Positions 44,478 to 53,294 of a stretch of 64,000 bases of DNA are shown piece by piece. The notes under the pieces are model-generated. The model was not told where the DNA came from and searched no databases. It was given only the letters and a program-made list of their open reading frames with translations. Source of the DNA: Dorea longicatena (lineage in GTDB: Bacteria > Bacillota > Clostridia > Lachnospirales > Lachnospiraceae); assembly GCF_024168045.1 (NCBI RefSeq), contig NZ_CP100126.1, positions 1,691,501 to 1,755,500 on the forward strand, given 5' to 3'. The translations under genes were made by a program, and so were the position numbers. Each line of letters opens with the position of its first letter. Position 1 is the first letter of the stretch.

Positions 44478-45125
44478 TCACTGTTCTTTTCGTGCCTGCT
44501 GTTCTTCCAGACGCTGGCGCATGGAGAACTCACAGCCACAGTAGTCCTGCCGGTAAAGTCCGTACTGTGCGGATAATTCTACGGACCGCTTATATCCGTT
44601 CTTCTTTTTGAAATCTGACGTCAGATATGCCACGCCATACTCTTCTGCAAGTTTTAATCCTATCTCATTCAATTTTGCTGCATTCTTAAGCGGGCTGATG
44701 CTGAGCGTCGTCGTGAAGTACTCATATCCTCCGGCTTTTGCAATCTCTGCGGCCTCTCTTAAGCGGAGTTCATAGCATTTGAAGCAACGCACGCCACCTT
44801 CTTTTACTTCTTCCAGTCCCTTTGCCATCGCATAGAATTTCTCTTTCTCATAGCTGCCCGCAATGAACTGCACCGGATATTTCGTATGCATCGCCCCGAT
44901 CAGTGTCTGCTGTTCGATGATGCGCTTGCTGTATTCACTCTCCGGGTAAATGTTCGGGTTGTAATAAAGTACCGTGATCCTGAAGTAATTGCTTAAGTAT
45001 TCCAGCACATAACTGCTGCACGGGGCGCAGCAGCTGTGAAGCAGAAGCGTCGGGACTTTTTCTTCTTTTTGCAGATCCGTGATTAATCTATCCAGTTCTT
45101 TTTGATAATTTATTTTTTGTAACAT
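44478..45125 (-). CDS. queH: Epoxyqueuosine reductase QueH
   Basis: A 215-residue DUF208-family protein that catalyses the last step of queuosine tRNA modification (epoxyqueuosine to queuosine) in species without QueG. Conserved cysteines: HSCCAPCSSY near residue 31, CFKCYELRL near 115, and DYCGCEFS near 195, matching the iron-sulfur and iron ligands known for QueH. YYNPNIYPESEY is also typical. Slightly shorter than QueH of Thermotoga but complete. It is divergent from the ABC transporter genes starting at 45269, and the 143-base gap must hold both promoters. Confidence 0.92.
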   Translation of the reverse strand: MLQKINYQKELDRLITDLQKEEKVPTLLLHSCCAPCSSYVLEYLSNYFRITVLYYNPNIYPESEYSKRIIEQQTLIGAMHTKYPVQFIAGSYEKEKFYAMAKGLEEVKEGGVRCFKCYELRLREAAEIAKAGGYEYFTTTLSISPLKNAAKLNEIGLKLAEEYGVAYLTSDFKKKNGYKRSVELSAQYGLYRQDYCGCEFSMRQRLEEQQARKEQ

Positions 45126-45268
45126 ATAATGACCTCTCCTGGTGTGTTAATGTCTTTCTGACATTTCCATATCAGCATTTTACCACACACACCACATTTA
45201 TTCACCTGTTTTCTGTCTGCGGCATATCTTACTTATATAGGTTATTTTTTGCTTGTAGGAGGTCTTCT

Positions 45269-46063
45269 ATGGAACCGGTTCTGGAACAGATTTTAAATCT
45301 ACAGCACATTTCTTACACGTATCATACTCTGCAAGGGGAGACCCTGGCTCTGTCTGATATCTCATTTTCATTGAAAAAAGGCGAATTTGCCGCCATTGTG
45401 GGGCCTTCCGGGTGTGGCAAATCTACACTGCTTTCGCTGATCTGCGGACTGCTGCCTTGTACAGAGGGGCAGATTAAGATCAACGGAAAGCCTTTGAAAG
45501 AGAGCACGACAAATGTCGGCTATATGTTACAGCACGATGAACTCTTTGAATGGCGCACGATTTATAATAACGTAATCCTTGGGCTGGAAGTCCAGCACGC
45601 ACTGACAGCGCGTACGAAGCAACGGGCACATGAGCTTCTTGACATCTATGGACTCGGTGACTTTAAGAATGCAAGGCCTTCGGAGTTGTCCGGCGGGATG
45701 CGGCAGCGTGCTGCCCTGATCCGCACACTCGTCCTGGAGCCGGAGCTTCTTCTTCTGGATGAACCTTTTTCCGCCCTGGACTATCAGACCAGGCTTCAGG
45801 TTGGCGATGACATCGGTCAGATCATCCGGAATGAAGGAAAATCTGCACTTTTGGTCACGCACGACCTGTCGGAAGCGATCTCACTTGCCGACCGTGTCAT
45901 TGTCCTTTCTAATCGTCCGGCAACAATCAAACAAACGATTCCTCTGCTGTTCCATCTGGAGCACGATACTCCGTTGAACCGCAGAAGTGCGCCGGAATTC
46001 AAGAATTATTTTAATCTGATATGGAAGGAGTTAAATGAAGATGAACCGAATGTCAAAGACTGA
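45269..46063 (+). CDS. ABC transporter ATP-binding protein (nitrate/taurine/thiamine-precursor type)
   Basis: A 264-residue ATPase with Walker A GPSGCGKST (near residue 48), Q-loop region MLQHDELFEW, signature LSGGMRQRAAL, Walker B LLLLDEPFSALD and switch VTHDLSEA. The group (SsuB/TauB/ThiZ-like) powers import of sulfonates, nitrate, or thiamine precursors. An AGGAGG lies upstream. The downstream permease overlaps by 29 bases. No substrate-binding protein gene is nearby and no TPP riboswitch pattern is seen in the 143-base upstream gap, so the substrate cannot be named. Confidence 0.92.
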   Translation: MEPVLEQILNLQHISYTYHTLQGETLALSDISFSLKKGEFAAIVGPSGCGKSTLLSLICGLLPCTEGQIKINGKPLKESTTNVGYMLQHDELFEWRTIYNNVILGLEVQHALTARTKQRAHELLDIYGLGDFKNARPSELSGGMRQRAALIRTLVLEPELLLLDEPFSALDYQTRLQVGDDIGQIIRNEGKSALLVTHDLSEAISLADRVIVLSNRPATIKQTIPLLFHLEHDTPLNRRSAPEFKNYFNLIWKELNEDEPNVKD

Positions 46064-46922
46064 GATTCCTGCTGCCTCTGGCACAAATATCACTTCCAAT
46101 GCAAGTGCCATCTCTACCGCCGCCTCATCTTCTACAGCGCAAAGAACCTTTTTATCAAAGTACCGGCTGCACAAAAAGTTCGTAGCTGCTGCCCGGGTTC
46201 TCCTTCTGGTTGTCTTCCTGTCTGTCTGGGAACTGACCGCCTCACATCAAATCATCGATTCTTTTATCTTTAGCAGTCCTTCTAAGATTGCCCGGTGTTT
46301 TCTCGACATGGTCGCAGACCGCAGCATCTTCCTGCACCTTGGCGTCACCTTATATGAGACGATCGTAAGTTTCCTTCTGGTTATCGTCTTCAGTATCCTG
46401 ACGGCGGTGCTTCTGTGGTTCAGTAAGAAGCTTTCAGAAATCCTGGAGCCGTATCTGGTTGTTCTAAACAGTCTGCCAAAATCCGCCCTGGCCCCGCTTC
46501 TCATCGTATGGCTCGGTGCCACACGTACCACCATCATTGTTGCCGGTATGTCGGTGGCTATCTTCGGAAGCATCCTGAATCTGTATACCAGTTTTATGTC
46601 CGCGGATCCGGGAAAGATGACGCTGATCTATACACTTGGCGGGAAACGGCATCAGGTACTGACTAAAGTTGTGCTTCCAAGTTCGATTCCGGCGATCATC
46701 AGCAATATGAAGGTAAATATCGGATTGTGTCTGGTCGGGGTGATCATTGGGGAATTTCTTGCTGCGAAAGAAGGGCTGGGGTATCTGATTATTTATTCCA
46801 GTCAGGTGTTCAAAATGGATTGGCTCCTCATGAGCATCTGTCTTCTCTGCCTGTTTGCCATGTGTTTGTATGCACTCATCAATCAGCTTGAATCCTGCTA
46901 CCTAAAAAGAAATAAGAGATGA
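46035..46922 (+). CDS. ABC transporter permease (SsuC/TauC/ThiX-like)
   Basis: A 295-residue permease with six predicted membrane helices, the first near residues 53-70 after a Ser/Ala-rich cytoplasmic head that is longer than usual. The coupling motif is in GGKRHQVLTKVVLPSSIPAI near residue 205 (EAA-like loop). The start overlaps the ATPase gene; AAGGAG lies four bases before the ATG at 46035, and a second ATG at 46041 is also possible. It forms a transporter with the upstream ATPase. The partner binding protein must lie elsewhere. Confidence 0.9.
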   Translation: MKMNRMSKTEIPAASGTNITSNASAISTAASSSTAQRTFLSKYRLHKKFVAAARVLLLVVFLSVWELTASHQIIDSFIFSSPSKIARCFLDMVADRSIFLHLGVTLYETIVSFLLVIVFSILTAVLLWFSKKLSEILEPYLVVLNSLPKSALAPLLIVWLGATRTTIIVAGMSVAIFGSILNLYTSFMSADPGKMTLIYTLGGKRHQVLTKVVLPSSIPAIISNMKVNIGLCLVGVIIGEFLAAKEGLGYLIIYSSQVFKMDWLLMSICLLCLFAMCLYALINQLESCYLKRNKR

Positions 46923-46946
46923 GCCTCTCCGTTCATCTCTTATTTC
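46909..46946 (+). terminator. Hairpin terminator after the ABC permease
   Basis: A 14-bp stem GAAATAAGAGATGA / TCATCTCTTATTTC with a 10-base loop that includes the permease stop codon region. It is followed by TCCTCATTCCC, so the U-tract is weak. It ends the plus-strand unit before the oppositely oriented genes. Confidence 0.65.
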
Positions 46947-46963
46947 TCCTCATTCCCTTCATC

Positions 46964-47176
46964 TCATCGTATAGCTGAAAGAATGGTTTTCTTAACCTTT
47001 TCTGCATCAACAGGCTTTGCAATATGTCCGTTCATTCCTTTTTCAAATGCCTTTTTTCTATCTTCCTCAAATGCATTGGCAGTCATGGCAACAATCGGGA
47101 TCGTCTCAGCATCTGGATGTTTCAGTGACCGGATTGCACTTCCATCCATTCTGTCCACAAAAGGGAATATATATTC
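46964..47176 (-). pseudogene. Response-regulator receiver domain fragment
   Basis: About 70 residues matching the last half of a receiver domain: a blurred M-D-G loop, then IPIVAMTANAFEEDRKKAFEKG, MNGHIAKPVD and a final helix. The first half with the phospho-acceptor aspartate is missing and the frame opens only at 47176 after a stop. The MTANAF...GMNGHIAKPV wording is typical of hybrid sensor kinases, so this is the tail of a deleted regulator. The gap 46923-47208 otherwise holds only the terminator. Confidence 0.75.
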
Positions 47177-47208
47177 TTAATGAATCAACCAGTTATAGTC
47201 TTTTCATT

Positions 47209-47880
47209 TTATCCGTGATACTCTCCATTATACTGGATCAATGTAATATCTTCTACATTTGTGATCTTCCGGATCTTCTCTGTGAAATCGAGATCATTCT
47301 GCCGACAGAATACCTCAACTGCCATCTCTGTTTTCTCCCCACGCATCGTCTTTGACTTTATGAAGTATTTCATTCTGCCAAAGCTGCGGATGATCTCATC
47401 ACCGGCTTCATCTCCCTGATAATGGATCACGGCGATATAGATTCTGCCTTTCTGCTGCTTATGATAAAACAGATAAATCATAATGATCATAACCGCTGCT
47501 GCAATCAGTGCCAACGGATACATTCCCGCTCCAGTCGTGATACCTGTCGTGATTGCCCAGAAAAGATAGAGCAGATCCATCGGATCCTTCACCGCCGTAC
47601 GGAAACGTACGATAGACAATGCACCGACCATACCAAGGGAAATCACGATATTCGTACTGATTGCCAGAGTAACCATGCAAGTGAGAAGTGTCATGCCGAC
47701 CAACGTAACTGCAAAGCTCCGAGAGAAGATCACCCCTACATAAAACTTGCTGTAAACCATATAGATCACTGCTCCGAGAAGCAACGCCACGATCAGCGAA
47801 ATTGCCATCTTCGGTGCATTAAAGCTGTCAAATACGCTGGATTCCAGCACCGACTTCTTAATCATATCTTGTATACTCAT
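47209..47880 (-). CDS. DUF4956 membrane protein
   Basis: A 223-residue protein with about four membrane helices (roughly residues 25-45, 52-75, 78-90 and 105-138) and a cytoplasmic C-terminal domain of about 80 residues. The conserved loop VGALSIVRFRTAVKDPMDLLYLFWAI is the DUF4956 hallmark. These proteins are regularly found beside VTC-domain and CotH proteins, as here; the function is unknown. It is the last gene of the pel-associated transcript and overlaps the VTC gene by four bases (ATGA), which indicates coupled translation. Confidence 0.88.
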   Translation of the reverse strand: MSIQDMIKKSVLESSVFDSFNAPKMAISLIVALLLGAVIYMVYSKFYVGVIFSRSFAVTLVGMTLLTCMVTLAISTNIVISLGMVGALSIVRFRTAVKDPMDLLYLFWAITTGITTGAGMYPLALIAAAVMIIMIYLFYHKQQKGRIYIAVIHYQGDEAGDEIIRSFGRMKYFIKSKTMRGEKTEMAVEVFCRQNDLDFTEKIRKITNVEDITLIQYNGEYHG

Positions 47881-48626
47881 AATAGTTTTCTCTCCTGTGT
47901 TTCATTCCAATATTCAAATCCATGCAAATACTGCGATTTTTCATAACAAAGTACATATTTTGATACTGCTGTGAATTCTTGTGCATTTGGTGGAAGCAAG
48001 TCACGCACGATCTGTGGAAGCATCTCTGTGAATTTCACTTCCATAACTAGTTTCCCCGGTTCAAGCACCGGAAGTGTCGGAAGGGACGGATCAAAGATGT
48101 CATAACTTCCGACCGCAGCCCTCACATCACTGTCAAATGTAATCCTGACTGTCCCCTCATCCATGATCCACGGTACACGGTCATAGTCAACGATCGTGCG
48201 TGGACGCATGAGATTGCTGACACATTCCACATAAAATTCTCTGCACAATGAATACGGACTGCTTAACAAAAATTTATAATCTCCATCAAGGATCTCATAG
48301 AATTCTTCCTTTGTCAGCGGAGCACTTTCTTTATAAATATAACTTCCGAATTTCTTCTTCCGCTCCAGCTTGATCGAACGGTCACTACAATCATATATAC
48401 GGATTCGGTATTTTTTACGCATCAGAACACCTGACTCCTTTTCCGCATAGGCACTGTTGAAATAATCATCAAAATAGAGACTGCGGATCATATAGCCATT
48501 TCCCTTTGCATTTGGATCCTTTTTCAGCAAATGCTTCATCCTCAGCTCCAGCAATTCTTTCTCACTGGGACTGATCAGATATTTCCATTCATTACGGAAG
48601 CGTTCTTTTGATAAATCATTCCTCAT
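47877..48626 (-). CDS. VTC-domain protein (polyphosphate polymerase-like)
   Basis: A 249-residue protein of the VTC fold, a tunnel-shaped CYTH-related domain that in yeast Vtc4 makes polyphosphate from ATP. Seen: RNEWKYLISPSEKELL start (family R..KY), RSLYFDDYFNSAYAEK, KKYRIRIYD, IKLERKKKFGSYIYKES, RPRTIVDYDRVPW and KLVMEVKFTEMLP, i.e. the ring of basic residues and the acidic metal-binding glutamates. I chose the ATG at 48626 for its GAGGAAG site. Whether bacterial members make polyphosphate is not settled. It overlaps the CotH gene by 11 bases and DUF4956 by four. Confidence 0.88.
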   Translation of the reverse strand: MRNDLSKERFRNEWKYLISPSEKELLELRMKHLLKKDPNAKGNGYMIRSLYFDDYFNSAYAEKESGVLMRKKYRIRIYDCSDRSIKLERKKKFGSYIYKESAPLTKEEFYEILDGDYKFLLSSPYSLCREFYVECVSNLMRPRTIVDYDRVPWIMDEGTVRITFDSDVRAAVGSYDIFDPSLPTLPVLEPGKLVMEVKFTEMLPQIVRDLLPPNAQEFTAVSKYVLCYEKSQYLHGFEYWNETQERKLL

Positions 48627-50394
48627 AAATATCTTCCTCAACATTTTGGCCGCCTGTAATGTAGAAACATTTCATACCATAATTCTTTCCTGCGTCTGTT
48701 ACATAATAATCAAAAGCATCCTGCGTCTGTCCAGATGTATTTGTCGCACGGATACGCACAAAATACTGACCATCTGCCGGAACTGTAGTCTCCGCTTCCG
48801 GAATTTGAATATTATCCTTACGAAATACAATCTCATTAAACTTATAATCTTTTGCCAGTTCAACTGTGTAAGTGATCGTCTCTGCATCAAAGTCATACGA
48901 TGCGTCCCAGTTGAACTTCAAAATATTTCCCTTGATCACCGGTTTTCCGATATAAAACGGCATTGGCTTTTCCAGGCTCTCCTTATAAAGTTCATAATTT
49001 TGTTCTACCTCTGAAGGGATTGCCGATGCAATTGTTTCATACTTCGCTTCAGTCAACGGTGCATACATCTGGTCCGGCATCTGATTTAAATACTTCTGAG
49101 TAACTGTACGATATCCCTCTATCATACTACTGATCCGATCCACACTGAGATAGGATCTCAGATCCTGGATCGACGCGTCAAGTTCCTCACGGAAATCCTC
49201 GGACTGCAGACATCTTTGAAAAAGAACATTTCCCCAGTAATTGCTGACTCCACATTCCCAACTTCCCTGATCGAAACGATTCTGAATGTTGTATTCGGTT
49301 CTCATGAAAGAGCCGTCATTATCCCACGCGATCAGATACCATGTGTCCGAATTCTGTGGACTATATAAATATGTATTACGATTCTGTGTATCTACATTTC
49401 CGGTCAGTATCTGATACGCCATCCAGTACGTCAGATTTTCTCTGTCAAAATATTGATCCAGGATATCCTCAATCGGTTGAGAAGTATCATTCAGATCTGT
49501 CAGCATTTGAATCAGTTTCGTATGATCTGAATCTCCTTTGATCTCCAGGAGCTTTTCAAAGGCTTTCTGGTCATAGGTCGGATCGTCTTCTTTTTTTATC
49601 ACATCTTCATAACGGAAAAACTCAAACGAATTGATTTTATATAACTGTCCTTTCGAGTCCATTCCGTGATTCTCCATTCCTGTCTTGTTCAGCTGTTCTA
49701 CCTGTGTGTACAATCCATAATCCTGAAACTCTGCGCTGTTTCCTTCGGTAAGATCTCTTACATATAAATGTACGAACTGAGTTCTAAGTGACATCAGCTG
49801 CGGTATCCCTTTCAGAAGATCGTAGGACAGCTTATTACGGAAACGCATTCCATCTGTCTGATGTTTATTCAGATTGATCGTGCGCTGTCCACGCCAGGTT
49901 CCCTTATTCTTCTTCAGCTCAATCTTATAGTTTTTCTGCGAATTACGGCTCGATGTCTGTCCTCTGATCTGCACGGTAGCATTCGGCACATTTTCACCAT
50001 ATCCAACCTCCCCGCTCTGCGGACCTGACTCATCACCAACCTGAAGAAGCGCCGCTGTCTGGTAACGTTCTACTCCCATCTTGTCATAATCATAGGCCGA
50101 ATAACTGTTGATCTCCTTCCAGGTATGAGCTGTTCCCTCTGAAGAATTTCCGCGGGAAACGGTGAGATACATCGTCACAACACTTGTCTCGTCATCATTT
50201 TCATAGAGACTATCCTTATCCCTGAGGTGAACGTCATTGATATCCTGTGTCTCTGCCTTTTTTATCTCTTCCTGTTGTTCTGTCTGTTTCTTTGAAGTAT
50301 CCCCTGTTTTCTCCGGGGTGGTACATCCCGTCAGGCAACAGGACATTCCTAATAAAAGGGCACATCCCAACGCAAGTAATTTATATTTTTTCAA
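48616..50394 (-). CDS. CotH-family lipoprotein
   Basis: A 592-residue secreted lipoprotein: signal peptide with lipobox LTGC at about residue 24, an acidic/Lys linker, then the CotH kinase-like domain (about 70-470) with TVQIRGQTSSRNSQKNYKIEL, RNKLSYDLLKGI, QLYKINSFEFFRYED and WYLIAWDNDGSF. A fibronectin/Ig-like module follows (about 490-570). CotH of Bacillus is a protein kinase for spore coat proteins; the family is also common beside exopolysaccharide genes on the cell surface. It overlaps pelG upstream by 14 bases and the VTC gene downstream. A surface role linked to the Pel polymer is inferred from this. Confidence 0.88.
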   Translation of the reverse strand: MKKYKLLALGCALLLGMSCCLTGCTTPEKTGDTSKKQTEQQEEIKKAETQDINDVHLRDKDSLYENDDETSVVTMYLTVSRGNSSEGTAHTWKEINSYSAYDYDKMGVERYQTAALLQVGDESGPQSGEVGYGENVPNATVQIRGQTSSRNSQKNYKIELKKNKGTWRGQRTINLNKHQTDGMRFRNKLSYDLLKGIPQLMSLRTQFVHLYVRDLTEGNSAEFQDYGLYTQVEQLNKTGMENHGMDSKGQLYKINSFEFFRYEDVIKKEDDPTYDQKAFEKLLEIKGDSDHTKLIQMLTDLNDTSQPIEDILDQYFDRENLTYWMAYQILTGNVDTQNRNTYLYSPQNSDTWYLIAWDNDGSFMRTEYNIQNRFDQGSWECGVSNYWGNVLFQRCLQSEDFREELDASIQDLRSYLSVDRISSMIEGYRTVTQKYLNQMPDQMYAPLTEAKYETIASAIPSEVEQNYELYKESLEKPMPFYIGKPVIKGNILKFNWDASYDFDAETITYTVELAKDYKFNEIVFRKDNIQIPEAETTVPADGQYFVRIRATNTSGQTQDAFDYYVTDAGKNYGMKCFYITGGQNVEEDIYEE

Positions 50395-51850
50395 GCTTAT
50401 CTCCCCTCTCTATTTTCTCTTCCAAAAAGCATCCAAGCCGTGTGAAGAAACCTGTTTTATCCTCTGCCACAATCGGCTGTACGCTCAAAATATAATACGG
50501 AAGTTTTTTTATAAAATATCCAAGACGCAGTGTACAGATCAAAAAGAACACTGCACTTCCCAGCAAAAATCCAAACCCATAATACACCTGTGGGAAGAAT
50601 AAAGACACACAGGTAAATGTCGTCGTACATGCGGCGAACATTCCTGTTGCAAATAATGCTCCCTTGTAATCTGTAAAATAAAGTAAGATCAGCATCATTG
50701 TGTTAGCAATTGCATAGAGTCCATAGCCGACACAGAGTGTCCTAAAATATCCTTCCATAAGATCATTAAATCCAAGCGGAAGATATGTCAAAAGCAGCTG
50801 TCCGATCGAAATAGCCAGTGCCGTTGTAAGTAGCTGCTTTAACGCCGTATATTTCAGCTCCATGTTTAAGACCTTTCTCATCTCATTTCCCGCCTGCAGG
50901 ATATCCTTGATTTCTCCCTTGTCATTAAACAAACTATAATAATTCCGATATTTCGGATAGAAATTCACTTCCACAGATACAACGAAATTAACGGTTGTAA
51001 TAAGAATCGTCAAATAGGCGATCATCGCAGGTACATCATGATACGGTGCACCATAAAATAATCCCTGAACATGTACACGGATCGGTCCGCACCACATGAT
51101 AACAAGATGTGCAAATAGTCCGATGTTTGTGAACAAGCCTGTAAACGCAAGCGGAAGGAACTGATCCACCCAGCGCAAAAAGAAAAATGCACTGATCTCT
51201 CTCTGCGGAAAATAACGGTACAACAGCGTCACATCCCAAAGCAGCATGATTCCATAACCGATCGTAACTGCGATCATCAACGCCTCTACATGTGGAATCC
51301 CAATCAGGATCAATAGGAATCCGACCAACAATGATACCGCTACCGCTGTAATAAATGAAATAAGAATCCCTTTGTAATCCTTGATCGCTGTCAGATAACT
51401 CATCGCATTCCAGGTGACGATCAATTCTCCGAAAAACTCCAGGCACAAAAACTGATCGATCAGATTGATTCCTGAAAACAGAAGAAAAATCCCATACATG
51501 ATTCCGCCGACTACAAGCAGGAGCGCTGTTGAACCCCAGAAAGAAGAAAGCACCGCCTCGTGGCGTTCTTCATACAGCATATCCGCAATATATCTCGTCA
51601 CGACCATAGAGAAGAAACTAGTCACGGTCAGCGAAGCGAGAAGTGTGTAAGTAATCATACAGTTCAGAAGTTCCCGGTTATGTCTCGTCGCACCGGTATG
51701 ATCGCAGATAAAAGCGATTCCTACCAACAGCACGATACCAAGCAGCATCGGACCTGTACAGATCACTCCTGCATACCCATACGCTTTTGCCGTCGCTGCA
51801 AGTCCGCGCTTCTGGAATAATTTTTTTAACTCAAATCCGATTCCGGCCAT
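50381..51850 (-). CDS. pelG: Pel exopolysaccharide exporter PelG
   Basis: A 489-residue polytopic protein of the MOP superfamily with about 12 membrane helices, the inner-membrane partner that works with PelF to make and export Pel. The start MAGIGFELKKLFQKRG is the conserved PelG N-terminus, followed by AYGYAGVICTGPMLLG. I use the ATG at 51850 rather than 51892, since the conserved start then opens the protein. It overlaps pelF by 20 bases and cotH by 14. The sequence RVHVQGLFYGAPYHDVPAM is another conserved segment. Confidence 0.93.
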   Translation of the reverse strand: MAGIGFELKKLFQKRGLAATAKAYGYAGVICTGPMLLGIVLLVGIAFICDHTGATRHNRELLNCMITYTLLASLTVTSFFSMVVTRYIADMLYEERHEAVLSSFWGSTALLLVVGGIMYGIFLLFSGINLIDQFLCLEFFGELIVTWNAMSYLTAIKDYKGILISFITAVAVSLLVGFLLILIGIPHVEALMIAVTIGYGIMLLWDVTLLYRYFPQREISAFFFLRWVDQFLPLAFTGLFTNIGLFAHLVIMWCGPIRVHVQGLFYGAPYHDVPAMIAYLTILITTVNFVVSVEVNFYPKYRNYYSLFNDKGEIKDILQAGNEMRKVLNMELKYTALKQLLTTALAISIGQLLLTYLPLGFNDLMEGYFRTLCVGYGLYAIANTMMLILLYFTDYKGALFATGMFAACTTTFTCVSLFFPQVYYGFGFLLGSAVFFLICTLRLGYFIKKLPYYILSVQPIVAEDKTGFFTRLGCFLEEKIERGDKLEKI

Positions 51851-53255
51851 CTGCCTCTTCCACCTCCTGATACATCTTCCGGTACTTTTCAATCATTTCT
51901 TCTTTTCGATAATATGCTTTCACTCGTTTCTGTGCATTCTCCCCCATGCGGAGTCTCCGAGCTCTGGAAGCGCACATCCGATCCATTGCCTGCGCGAGCC
52001 CCTCTCGATACATCGGTGGAACACAATATCCTGCTTTTCCGTATCGATCCTCCTCGTTACCATTCAGAAGTTCCCTGCAGCATCCTACATCTGTAGTCAC
52101 ACAAGGCCGCCTTGCAGCAAATGATTCTAAAACAGACAGCGGCTGTCCTTCCGATATACTCGTCAAAATTGTAAAGTCCAGCTTCTCCATATAAGAGATG
52201 ATATCCACTCGTCCTGTAAAGATCACATTTTCCAGATGAAGCTGATCGACCAGCGCATAGCACTCCTGCGCATACTCCTCATCATCGACGCCTCCCATAA
52301 TGTGGAGACGCACATGCTCTCTTGTCGTGCAAAGCTCATAAAACGCATAGATCATCGTCTTGATATCCTTGATCGGTGCCAGACGCACGATCGCACCGAT
52401 GTCAACCCATCCGTCTTCCTCTTTCAATGGAATAGGGGAAAGCCTTTCATAGTTGATTCCGTTCTCAACGACACGACATTTCTCCTTGTCACATCCCATC
52501 TGGATCTGTGCATGCATGGCATTGGTAAATAATGCTGAGACTAGAAACGCTCTCGTATAAATAATATCCGACAGCATATAGAAGAAAGAAATCCACTGCT
52601 TTTTAAATGCCGGCTGTACCCATTTTGCACGAATGATCTCTTCTTCACGCTCTCTTGTGTATATTCCATGCTCTGTCAGCAGCACTTTCTTCTTATAAAC
52701 ATGCCCGCCCAGGCATGCAAGAAGTCCGCCATATCCTGTACAGATTGCATGATAGACATCTGCCTTGGGCACTTCACTTCCCATTAGATAAAGGACCGGA
52801 AGCAGCATAGAACGCATTGTGTGAAATGCATCCGCAAACGGAGTATATGGATAATCTTTTATACAGCACTCCGTCAATATATTCAGGAATTCCTCACTTC
52901 TTAAAAAAGACATAGGATTCAGCTTCTGGTCATGATAGAGCCGAAACAAGATTTCCCAATTCGGGCGTCTACACAGCATCAGCTCTTTCAGGCTGTTCGT
53001 CTCTTCCTCTGTAAAGGCATGAAGCATTTTTCCTGAATCCTTCAGCCGCAAAGCGTCATCCAGAAAGACCTCGTGAACTTCTACAACATTTTTCGGAAGC
53101 TCGTAGACAAATTTCCCTTTATCCTTCGCATTTGCCCCAATCACCCACAGAACAAACTCATGCTCTTTCATTTCATTGATATACTGGTGCATCCAGGTGG
53201 ATACACCTCCAAATATGTAGGGATAACACCCCTCCAATATGAGACAGATTCTCAC
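51831..53255 (-). CDS. pelF: Pel polysaccharide glycosyltransferase PelF
   Basis: A 474-residue GT4 enzyme that polymerises the Pel chain from a UDP-activated N-acetylhexosamine. The conserved PelF start is LEGCYPYIFGGVSTWMHQYI; the nucleotide-sugar region has GAIVRLAPIKDIKTMI, FTGRVDIISYM and TSISEGQPLSVLESFAARRP (E-x7-E). Length is usual (about 470-510). It lies between the deacetylase-like gene and pelG, the conserved order pelD-E-A-F-G. Confidence 0.94.
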   Translation of the reverse strand: MRICLILEGCYPYIFGGVSTWMHQYINEMKEHEFVLWVIGANAKDKGKFVYELPKNVVEVHEVFLDDALRLKDSGKMLHAFTEEETNSLKELMLCRRPNWEILFRLYHDQKLNPMSFLRSEEFLNILTECCIKDYPYTPFADAFHTMRSMLLPVLYLMGSEVPKADVYHAICTGYGGLLACLGGHVYKKKVLLTEHGIYTREREEEIIRAKWVQPAFKKQWISFFYMLSDIIYTRAFLVSALFTNAMHAQIQMGCDKEKCRVVENGINYERLSPIPLKEEDGWVDIGAIVRLAPIKDIKTMIYAFYELCTTREHVRLHIMGGVDDEEYAQECYALVDQLHLENVIFTGRVDIISYMEKLDFTILTSISEGQPLSVLESFAARRPCVTTDVGCCRELLNGNEEDRYGKAGYCVPPMYREGLAQAMDRMCASRARRLRMGENAQKRVKAYYRKEEMIEKYRKMYQEVEEADGRNRI

Positions 53256-53294
53256 AATTAACTCCTTATCTGTCGCGTGTTACCGCTTTGTATT

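Noticed and set aside
45126..45268. TPP riboswitch before the ABC transporter
   Set aside because: No CTGAGA/ACCTGA-type core in the 143-base gap.
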